Assembly (NCBI GenBank): GCA_019637155.1
Contig: JAHBWE010000005.1
Span: forward strand, 310,001-374,000
Origin: Labilithrix sp.
GTDB lineage: Bacteria; Myxococcota_A; Polyangia; Polyangiales; Polyangiaceae
Length of the DNA stretch: 64,000 nt
Reading direction: 5' to 3'
Numbering within the stretch: position 1 is the stretch's first letter; the number at the start of each line of letters is the position of its first letter. Shown piece by piece: positions 58,052 to 64,000 of this stretch. A program made the position numbers and the translations under genes. The notes beneath the pieces were generated by a model that saw only the letters and a list, made by a program, of their open reading frames with translations, ran no database searches and was not told the origin of the DNA.

Positions 58052-60601
58052 TCAGCGTCGCCGCGGCAAACGCGGCGGCACCGGCGTGCTCGTGTCCTCC
58101 GGCCACGCGTGCCGCGGGTACTTGCGCATCAGCTCCTTGCGGATCGCGGGGTAGTGGCGCTCCCAGAAGCCGGGCAGATCGGTCGTCACCTGCACCGCGC
58201 GTTTGTTCGGTGCGAGCAGGTGCAGCACGATCGGCACGCGACCCGCGGACGGCACGTTCTTCGTGCCGATGAAGTCCTGCAGGTACGACTCGACCCACGG
58301 CGGCTTGCCCCCGTCGTAGTGGATCTTCGCCGTGCGCGTGCTCGCGAGCGTGATGCGCTCCGGCGCGAGCGCCTCGATGCGTCCGTACGCGCCCGTCTTC
58401 GCCTTGAGCGTCTCGAGCAGCCCCGCCTCCTCGAGCTCGCGGAAGCTCTTCTTCCCGGCGCACAGCTCCCGCAGCGTCGCGAGGACGTCGGCGTCGCTCG
58501 GCGCCGCGACGTCCGGATCCTGCGACGCCGCGAACCGCGCGCGCGCGAGCCAGCGATCGAGCTCGCCCGCCGGCGCGAACGCCCGCGCCCCACGCGCCCG
58601 CGCCCGCTCGAAGAGCAGCTCCGCGACGGCGGGATCCTTCGGATCGAGCCCGCCGCTCTCCGCGATCGCGAGCGCGTCGTAGGTCATCTTCGAGCCGCCG
58701 GTGACGACGCCCTTCGCCTCGTCGAACGCGAGGTCCGCCGTGTCGCGGATGCGATCGGCGAACAGATCGATGAGCCACTCCGGCTCGATCTCGCTCGCGA
58801 CGCGCACCACCGTCCGCCCGCGCACGAGCTCCGCGTCGACCGCGACCATCCACGGCGCGTCGCGCACCGCGCTCGTCTCCGCGAGCTCCGCGGCGCCGCC
58901 CTGCGCGAGCGCGAGGTCCCGCGAGCCCGGCTTGCGCCGCCGCGCCACGCGGTCGGGGAACCCCGCGAGCACGGACATGAGCAGCGCGTCGTCGATCGCC
59001 TTCGGTCCCTCCGGACGCGCCGTGCCGCCGTCGCGCCCCAGCGCGCGCCGGAGCTGCTGCGTCGCGCGCCGCGCGGAGTGGGCGGCGCCGACGTCGAGGT
59101 CCATCGCGCGGAGCGTGTGGGCGGCGAAGCCCGAGCCCTCCGCTTCATGAAACAGATCGAGGAGCGCGAGGAGATCGCTCCGCTCGGTCCCGACGTCCCG
59201 CGCGCGCGGTCCGCCGCCACCACCACCGCCGCCCTCGAACCGCGTCTTCGCGGAGCTCCGGATGTCCCGCTCGCCCACGAGCGCCGCGAGCACGCAGCCC
59301 TCCTCGCCGACCCCACGCCGCGCCGCCTCCACGAGCAGCCGCGCCTGCCGCGGATGGAGCGGAAACCCGAGCATCCGCCGCCCCGTCTCCGTGATCGCGC
59401 CGCTTGCGTCGACGGCGTCGAGCCGCGCGAGGAGCGCCTCCGCCGCCGCGACCGCGTCGGCCTTCGGCGCATCGAGCCACTGTAGTGTCGGCGTCCCCGC
59501 CGCGCGCAGCTCGAGCAGCGTCTGCGCGAGATCGACGCGGAGGATCTCCGGCGTGTCGTGCTCCGGCCGCGCGTCGTGATCGACCTTCGTGTAGAGCCGG
59601 ATCGCGCGCCCCGGCCGCGTGCGTCCGGCGCGGCCCGCGCGCTGCGCCGCCGACGCGCGCGACGTCTTCTCGATCGCCGTCACCGGCAGCCCCGACCACG
59701 GCGCGTGCCGCGCGACGCGGACGAGCCCGCTGTCGACGACCGCGACGATGCCGTCTATCGTAACACTCGATTCTGCGACATTCGTCGATAGAATCAATTT
59801 ACGCCTTTCGGAGCGGCCGACCGCGCGGTCCTGCTCCGCCGCCGGCAGATCGCCGTGGAGCGGGAGGAGCAGGAGGTCGTTCTCGCTCGCGAGCTTCGCG
59901 CAGCTCTCGAGCGCGCGCCGGATGTCGGCCGCGCCGGGGAGGAACACGAGCACGTGCCCGTCGAGCCCTCGCTGCACGAGCCCACGCACGGCGGACGCGA
60001 CCTTGAGCTCGAGCCGCCGGTCGTCCGCCGTCGCTTCGTGCTCGATCGCGACGTCGAACCGCTTCCCCGCCGACCGCACGACGGGGCACCCGAGGAACGA
60101 CGCGATCGGCGCGGCGTCGAGCGTCGCCGACATCGCGGCGAGGCGGAGGTCGGGCCGCGTCGTCCGCTGGAGCCGCCGCAACAGCGCGAGGGCGACGTCG
60201 CCCTGGAGGTGCCGCTCGTGCACCTCGTCGAGGAGCACCGCCGCGACGCCGCGGAGCGCCGGATCCGCGACGAGCCTCCGCGTGAGCACGCCCTCGGTCA
60301 CGAACCGCACGCGCGTCTTCTTGCTCGAGACGTCCTCGAAGCGGACGGTGTACCCGACCGTCTGCCCGACCTTCTCCCCGAGCTCCTCCGCGACGCGCCG
60401 CGCCGCGAGCCGCGCGGCCAGCCGTCGCGGCTCGAGGACGACGATGTCCCCGTCGATACCGGCGTCGAGCAGCGCCCGCGGCGCGCGCGTCGTCTTCCCC
60501 GCGCCCGGCGGCGCCTCGAGGACGAGGCTCCCGCCCTCCGGCGCGAGGGTGCGCACGACCTCGGGCAGCACCTCGTCGATGGGGAGGGGAGTCAGCGGCA
60601 C
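58052..60601 (-). CDS. hrpB: ATP-dependent RNA helicase HrpB
   Basis: An 849-residue DExH-box helicase of the HrpA/B family. Motif I is EAPPGAGKTTRAP (residues 29-41), motif II is DEVH (125-128), motif III SATLD, motif V STNVAESSVTIDGI and motif VI QRAGRAGRTRPG. The C-terminal HrpB-specific domain ends in an HAWPEDTSTPVPPRLP tail typical of the family. HrpB is a single-copy, non-essential helicase of unclear RNA target. The gene is divergent from murB across 49 nt and convergent with the roadblock gene. Confidence 0.95.
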   Translation of the reverse strand: MPLTPLPIDEVLPEVVRTLAPEGGSLVLEAPPGAGKTTRAPRALLDAGIDGDIVVLEPRRLAARLAARRVAEELGEKVGQTVGYTVRFEDVSSKKTRVRFVTEGVLTRRLVADPALRGVAAVLLDEVHERHLQGDVALALLRRLQRTTRPDLRLAAMSATLDAAPIASFLGCPVVRSAGKRFDVAIEHEATADDRRLELKVASAVRGLVQRGLDGHVLVFLPGAADIRRALESCAKLASENDLLLLPLHGDLPAAEQDRAVGRSERRKLILSTNVAESSVTIDGIVAVVDSGLVRVARHAPWSGLPVTAIEKTSRASAAQRAGRAGRTRPGRAIRLYTKVDHDARPEHDTPEILRVDLAQTLLELRAAGTPTLQWLDAPKADAVAAAEALLARLDAVDASGAITETGRRMLGFPLHPRQARLLVEAARRGVGEEGCVLAALVGERDIRSSAKTRFEGGGGGGGGPRARDVGTERSDLLALLDLFHEAEGSGFAAHTLRAMDLDVGAAHSARRATQQLRRALGRDGGTARPEGPKAIDDALLMSVLAGFPDRVARRRKPGSRDLALAQGGAAELAETSAVRDAPWMVAVDAELVRGRTVVRVASEIEPEWLIDLFADRIRDTADLAFDEAKGVVTGGSKMTYDALAIAESGGLDPKDPAVAELLFERARARGARAFAPAGELDRWLARARFAASQDPDVAAPSDADVLATLRELCAGKKSFRELEEAGLLETLKAKTGAYGRIEALAPERITLASTRTAKIHYDGGKPPWVESYLQDFIGTKNVPSAGRVPIVLHLLAPNKRAVQVTTDLPGFWERHYPAIRKELMRKYPRHAWPEDTSTPVPPRLPRRR

Positions 60602-60650
60602 CTTGCGCCACGTAGCAGAAGTTGGCGGCCGAGGCTCGATTCGCCTTTAT

Positions 60651-61712
60651 ATGGATCCAGTGCGCGTCTCCGATCACGCACCCCTCGCGCCGCTCACGAC
60701 CCTCCGCCTCGGCGGTCCGGCGAAGCGCCTCGTCACGGCGGAGCGCGAGGCCGAGCTCGTCGACATCGTGCGCGAGGTCGACCGCCGCAAGGACGCGCTC
60801 CTCGTCATCGGCGGCGGCTCGAACCTCGTCGTCTCCGACAACGGCTGGGACGGCACGGTCGTGCGCATCGGCACCCGCGGCCGCACCGTCGCGCCCGACC
60901 CCGGCGACGCCGATCGCGTCCTCGTCACGGTCCAGGCCGGCGAGCCATGGGACGATCTCGTCGGCTCCCTCGTCGACGACGGTCTCGCCGGCGTGGAGTG
61001 TCTCGCTGGCATCCCGGGCCTCGCCGGCGCGACCCCGATGCAGAACGTCGGCGCGTACGGCCAGGACGTCGGCGACACGATCGTCTCGCTCCGCGCCCTC
61101 GACCGCGCGCGCGGCGAGATCGTCACCTTCGATCGCGCCGCCTGCGGCTTCGCCTACCGCAGCAGCGTCTTCCGCGGAAAGGACCGCCACGTCATCCTCG
61201 ACGTCACCTTCGCCCTCCGCCAGAGCCGCGAGAGCACGCCGATCAAATACACGGAGCTCGCGCGCGCCCTCGGCGTCCAGGAAGGCGACCGCGCCCCGCT
61301 CGACGAGGTCTGCCGCACCGTCACCGCCCTCCGCCGCAAGAAGGGCATGGTCCTCGACCCCTCCGATCCCGACACCACGAGCGCCGGCTCCTTCTTCACG
61401 AACCCGATCCTCACCCCCGACGAGCTCGCCCGCCTCCGCACCCGCGTCAATGTCGAATTTCCCGTATTCGCCGAGTCCGACGGCCGCGCGAAGGTCAGCG
61501 CAGGCTGGCTCATCGAGCACGCCGGCTTCCCCAAGGGCTACGCCGCCGGCCGCGTCGCGGTCTCGAGCAAACACGCCCTCGCCCTCACGAACCGCGGCGG
61601 CGCGACGACGACCGAGCTCGTCGCGCTCGCCCGCAAGATCCGCGACGGCGTCCAGCAACGCTTCGGCGTGACCCTCGAAAACGAGCCGGTGTTCGTCGGC
61701 GTCTCCCTCTGA
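60651..61712 (+). CDS. murB: UDP-N-acetylenolpyruvoylglucosamine reductase
   Basis: MurB reduces UDP-GlcNAc-enolpyruvate to UDP-MurNAc with NADPH via FAD, an early cytosolic step of peptidoglycan synthesis. The 353-residue protein has the FAD-binding blocks LVIGGGSNLVVSDNGWDG and GIPGLAGATPMQNVGAYGQ, the YRSSVFRG motif, the catalytic serine in TSAGSFFTNP and the C-terminal SAGWLIEHAGF. It is the longer type I form. ATG 60651 directly begins the conserved domain; the open frame upstream is antisense to hrpB. Confidence 0.95.
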   Translation: MDPVRVSDHAPLAPLTTLRLGGPAKRLVTAEREAELVDIVREVDRRKDALLVIGGGSNLVVSDNGWDGTVVRIGTRGRTVAPDPGDADRVLVTVQAGEPWDDLVGSLVDDGLAGVECLAGIPGLAGATPMQNVGAYGQDVGDTIVSLRALDRARGEIVTFDRAACGFAYRSSVFRGKDRHVILDVTFALRQSRESTPIKYTELARALGVQEGDRAPLDEVCRTVTALRRKKGMVLDPSDPDTTSAGSFFTNPILTPDELARLRTRVNVEFPVFAESDGRAKVSAGWLIEHAGFPKGYAAGRVAVSSKHALALTNRGGATTTELVALARKIRDGVQQRFGVTLENEPVFVGVSL

Positions 61713-61826
61713 CGCACGTCATCGAAGGCTTTTTTTCTCAGGGCCCGCACTACGTCATCGCTTCGCTTCCACGTGATCGCGTGGGGCGCGGGTGGGCCTC
61801 TCCACCTACGCCGTCTCGCGCCAACA

Positions 61827-61869
61827 CCCCCGCCGCCCCACCCCCACCGCGTCCACCACCCCACCCCCC
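61827..61869 (-). other. potential G-quadruplex-forming G-rich tract
   Basis: Within 43 bp the plus strand has five runs of 4-6 C (61827-61831, 61836-61839, 61841-61845, 61859-61862, 61864-61869), so the minus strand can form a G-quadruplex. It lies in the 193-nt spacer between convergent murB and the Uma2 gene, downstream of the Uma2 stop on its own strand. No typical terminator hairpin is seen; a T7 run lies about 17-23 nt after the murB stop without a clear stem. Confidence 0.4.
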
Positions 61870-61905
61870 GTCATCCCGTCATGGCTCCCACGACGGAGGA
61901 CACCG

Positions 61906-62679
61906 TCAGTCACCGGGCTCGACGCCGAGCTCCCGCAGCCGAGCCTCGAGCATCGCCGCCCGCGCCTCGGCGGTCGTGGCTCGCGCCTCGGCGGTCGTGG
62001 CCCTTGCCTCCTCGGTCGACGCGCGCGCCTCCGCGGTCGCCGCGCGCTCGTTGCCGGTGGGAATCAAGACTCCGTCGAGGTCTGCCCAGCGCAGCCAGCG
62101 CTCGCGGAGGTCCTCGAACACGCCGTCCCAAACGACGAGGCTCAGCCCGATCGACGCGAAGCGCGGCTGCGGCTGGTGGACGTAGACGCCGCCCATGAGC
62201 GTGAACGACATCACCTCGCCGGCTCCGGTCTTGCCGAGCGGGTCGAACACCACGTAGTGCGTCACCCGCATTCGTTCGTAGTCGCGCAGCTTGTCGCTGA
62301 GCTCGCCGCCGTCGGTGTTGGACACGATCTCGATCACGACGTCCGGCGGCTTGCCGTACTCCCACACGAAGTACGACTGCCGCCGTTCGGGGCCGGTCAC
62401 CGGCTTCGGCTCGACGTCGAGGCTCAGGAACGCGTCGGGCACGATCGCCGGATTCTGCGCGATCGCGAAGACGCCGACGTTGGCGGCGGCGAAGAACCGC
62501 CGCCCCGGCTTCCAGCCGCTGTAGAGCGACTCCGTGAGCAGACGCATCTGCTTCTCTGCGAACACGCTGTCCACCGGCTTGCCGTCCTCGGTGATGAGGT
62601 GGCTAGTGTCCGGCGCGGGCCACGGACCGTCCGTGCCCGGCTCCATGGAGCTCGGAGAGCTGCTTTGTGCCATCGCCAT
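61906..62679 (-). CDS. Uma2 family (DUF820) PD-(D/E)XK-type endonuclease
   Basis: A 257-residue protein. The nuclease core shows the typical order IVPDAFLSLDV, KPPDVVIEIVSN, SDKLRDYERMRVTHYVVFDP, where the Glu of EIVS and the Lys of DKL are the likely active-site residues. A C-terminal coiled coil of about 40 residues is built from heptads of AEARATT type. Uma2 proteins are numerous in cyanobacteria and myxobacteria and their function is mostly unknown. ATG 62679 is preferred because GGGAGGT lies just upstream; the open frame extends to 62868 without a comparable site. Confidence 0.85.
   Translation of the reverse strand: MAMAQSSSPSSMEPGTDGPWPAPDTSHLITEDGKPVDSVFAEKQMRLLTESLYSGWKPGRRFFAAANVGVFAIAQNPAIVPDAFLSLDVEPKPVTGPERRQSYFVWEYGKPPDVVIEIVSNTDGGELSDKLRDYERMRVTHYVVFDPLGKTGAGEVMSFTLMGGVYVHQPQPRFASIGLSLVVWDGVFEDLRERWLRWADLDGVLIPTGNERAATAEARASTEEARATTAEARATTAEARAAMLEARLRELGVEPGD
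61961..62044 (-). repeat. 21-bp tandem repeat encoding coiled-coil heptads
   Basis: Four copies of a 21-bp unit (61961, 61982, 62003, 62024) lie in the 3' part of the Uma2 gene; the first two differ at one position. Each encodes one heptad of the terminal coiled coil, so the number of copies could vary between strains without frameshift. Confidence 0.8.
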
Positions 62680-62694
62680 CGAGTGTACCTCCCA

Positions 62695-62722
62695 TCGCTT
62701 GCGTCGTAGCCATCGCAAGCGA
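62695..62722 (-). promoter_or_regulatory. 9-bp inverted repeat upstream of the Uma2 gene
   Basis: TCGCTTGCG (62695-62703) and CGCAAGCGA (62714-62722) flank a 10-nt loop, immediately upstream of the GGGAGGT ribosome binding site. It may be an operator or a 5' leader hairpin. A further 14-bp perfect palindrome, CTGGCCCGGGCCAG, lies at 62785-62798 in the same 225-nt spacer. Confidence 0.35.
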
Positions 62723-62904
62723 CCGAGCACGCCACATGCCCGCACCCGCGCCCAGCGATTCCGCGCCTTTGCCTCCGCTCGCCCCTGGCCCGGGCCAGAT
62801 CGGGCCAGGCCAGATGCCAGTTTTTGTGGTTCGCAGTTCGGTGCCAGCGGCGCCGCGCACGTGGACACGAAGCACGCGGCGCGAGGGCGGTGCTGGTCAC
62901 TGCG

Positions 62905-63426
62905 TCACGGCACGAGCAGTCCCTGCGCTGCCGCGAGCACCGCCGCGACGGGCACGGCGACCGCAAGCCCGCGCGCAAGCGCGCGCGGATCACGCCGCGC
63001 ACACAGCCACGCGACGAACGCGATCGCGCCTCCGGCATACCCCGCTGTCCAGGCCCGCCAGAAGTACCCAGCGTGCTCGCTGTAGATCACGAGCGCCGGA
63101 TCGGCATCCCGAACCAGCACCGCCTGACCGATCCGAAGGAGCGCGTACACCCCCGCCGCCCCCACCGCCCCAGCGGCGACGGCCACTCCAAGCCGCGCCC
63201 CATCCGCCGCGTCACCCCCGCCGCTCTCTCCGCGAGCGCTCTCGTCACCGCCCCCGTAATCTCCGCCGCGAGCGCTCTCCTTGCGTGCCGCCGCTGCCGC
63301 CGGCGTGGCGACGGTCGTGCTCTCGTCACCGTCCCCGTCATCTCCGCCGCGAGCGCTCTCCTTGCGAGCCGTCGCTGCCGCCGGCGTGGCGACGGTCGTG
63401 CTCTCGCTGCCTGCGTTCGTCGTCAT
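62905..63426 (-). CDS. small membrane protein with duplicated low-complexity N-terminus
   Basis: A 173-residue protein of unknown function. The N-terminal 70 residues are hydrophilic and repeat TTVATPAAA.ARKESARGGD twice. Three hydrophobic segments follow (about residues 75-98, 118-140 and 146-170, the last AVAVPVAAVLAAAQGLLVP at the C-terminus). ATG 63426 overlaps the stop of the upstream radical SAM gene by 4 nt (ATGA), so the two are probably made together. No family recognised. Confidence 0.6.
   Translation of the reverse strand: MTTNAGSESTTVATPAAATARKESARGGDDGDGDESTTVATPAAAAARKESARGGDYGGGDESARGESGGGDAADGARLGVAVAAGAVGAAGVYALLRIGQAVLVRDADPALVIYSEHAGYFWRAWTAGYAGGAIAFVAWLCARRDPRALARGLAVAVPVAAVLAAAQGLLVP
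63241..63402 (-). repeat. 81-bp tandem duplication inside the membrane protein gene
   Basis: Copies at 63241-63321 and 63322-63402 differ at only 4 of 81 positions. The unit is 27 codons, so the duplication keeps the frame and doubles the Thr/Ala/Arg-rich spacer before the first membrane helix. High identity suggests a recent event. Confidence 0.85.
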
Positions 63427-64000
63427 GTACGGTCGGTCACGCTCTCGTCCCGCGACGCGCTCGCGAGCGTCGCAGGGGTCTGGGGCGTCGCAGAGGGCTG
63501 GGGCGTCTCGGGCGTCGCAGGGGTCTCGGGCGTCGCGGGGGTCTGGGGCGTCGCGGGTGCTTCGTGGCGCGCGGTAACGCGTGGGCACTCGGGGTCTGGG
63601 CCCATCGCGGTTGTGAGGTGGCGTGTCACGACCTTGCAGCCGCCGCGGCAGACCTCACGAAGCGTGCAGGATGCACATGGTTCGGGCGCGGCGCGAGGGT
63701 AGTCGCGGAAGGTCGCGAGGACCGGGTCGTCGGCCCAGCGGGGGCCGACGATGTCCGTCGCGTCGAGGCGCGTTGGCTCCGCGAAGCTGCAGGGGGCGAG
63801 CGCGCCGTCGACGCGCGTCGCCGCGAGCGCGGCGCCGGCTTCGCAGCCGAGGACGCCCCAGCGCGCGAGCTCCTCCGGGCGCGCGGCGAGGTCCGCGTCG
63901 GCGGAGAGGAACGGGACCAGCGCGCAGTCGATGCGAAGACGCATCGCGCCCGCGAGCGACGCGCTTAGCTCGCGCAGGCGGGCAGGGAAGGCGCGGACCT
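63423..64000 (-). CDS. radical SAM/SPASM protein, C-terminal part (5' end outside window)
   Basis: The frame is open through the window edge; 192 residues are visible. The SPASM-type cluster motif is present (EPCASCTLREVCRGGCKVV, with an earlier Cys in VLGCEAG and APCSF and a later ECPRV), which binds auxiliary iron-sulfur clusters in peptide-modifying radical SAM enzymes. The radical SAM core itself would lie outside the window. The C-terminal 45 residues are a Thr-Pro-Ala/Glu repeat, then a Ser/Asp-rich end. It is coupled to the small membrane protein gene. A RiPP-maturase role is possible but no precursor peptide is visible here. Confidence 0.75.
   Translation of the reverse strand, partial: VRAFPARLRELSASLAGAMRLRIDCALVPFLSADADLAARPEELARWGVLGCEAGAALAATRVDGALAPCSFAEPTRLDATDIVGPRWADDPVLATFRDYPRAAPEPCASCTLREVCRGGCKVVTRHLTTAMGPDPECPRVTARHEAPATPQTPATPETPATPETPQPSATPQTPATLASASRDESVTDRT
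63440..63575 (-). repeat. Thr-Pro-rich codon repeat in the SPASM protein tail
   Basis: Irregular 15-18 bp units (GGGGTCTCGGGCGTCGC-like on the plus strand) encode a TPATPETP-type linker of about 30 residues at the C-terminus of the SPASM protein. It is probably a disordered tail. Confidence 0.65.

Noticed and set aside
63225-63410. CRISPR-like array
   Set aside because: The repeats are contiguous 81-bp in-frame duplications without unique spacers, inside a coding frame; no cas genes.

Overview
The window is about 70% GC, densely coded on both strands, and reads as a bacterial chromosome of the Myxococcota, most likely the Polyangia (Sorangium/Labilithrix-like). This is an inference from the codon use, a Hanks-type kinase with a long Pro/Ala/His-rich tail, a roadblock/LC7 protein, an Asp-Ala-Ser-rich lipoprotein and very short intergenic gaps. 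I see no tRNA, rRNA, CRISPR array, insertion sequence or phage gene.

Left flank (1-7.3 kb) is housekeeping: the 3' end of a SAM methyltransferase overlapping ahcY, an AAA ATPase, a GNAT acetyltransferase, glmM and a YajQ-type protein on the minus strand, then accD-folC.

From 7.3 to 54.9 kb lies one large surface-glycan locus. (a) 7.3-10.9 kb, minus: SxtJ-like protein, a 50-residue DUF5989 protein, a NodU/CmcH carbamoyltransferase and an SGNH hydrolase. (b) 11.2-16.6 kb, plus: wbpB-wbpE-wbpD-hisH-hisF2-wbpG, which should make a 2,3-diacetamido uronic acid and convert an N-acetyl to an acetamidino group. (c) 16.7-26.4 kb: a frameshifted TIG-domain lipoprotein, an O-antigen ligase/polymerase-like protein with a TPR-type tail, a Wzc-type tyrosine kinase, a methyltransferase and two glycosyltransferases. 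(d) 26.4-36.7 kb: a nonulosonic (legionaminic-type) acid block. A minus operon carries neuB/legI, a PseA/PtmG-type amidotransferase, a PtmE-type CBS nucleotidyltransferase, a 68-residue protein, a DUF115 protein and a B12-type radical SAM enzyme. A divergent plus operon carries hisF-hisH-neuC-neuD, with neuA on the opposite strand. (e) 36.8-50.3 kb: Wzx flippase, methyltransferases, a Wzy-like membrane protein, three GT4 enzymes, an epimerase, a PglC-type initiating transferase, a PglE/LegC aminotransferase, an unusual metallo-beta-lactamase plus Rieske fusion, an unknown cupin-like protein and an FkbM methyltransferase. (f) 50.3-54.9 kb, minus: pglF/legB, pglD/legH and an AsnB-type amidotransferase.

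The parts fit one scheme. PglF, PglE and PglD make a diacetamido-trideoxyhexose that can feed both PglC (lipid-linked initiation) and the LegG/LegI/LegF branch to a CMP-activated legionaminic-type sugar. Two independent glutaminase/ammonia-channel/ATP-pyrophosphatase sets would install acetamidino groups on two different sugars. Wzx, a Wzy candidate and Wzc would flip, polymerise and regulate the product.

Right flank (55-64 kb) holds a serine/threonine kinase, a single-pass membrane protein, a roadblock protein, hrpB, murB, a Uma2-family nuclease and the start of another locus (small membrane protein plus a radical SAM/SPASM protein cut by the window end). Several coding regions here contain in-frame tandem repeats (54, 21 and 81 bp periods).
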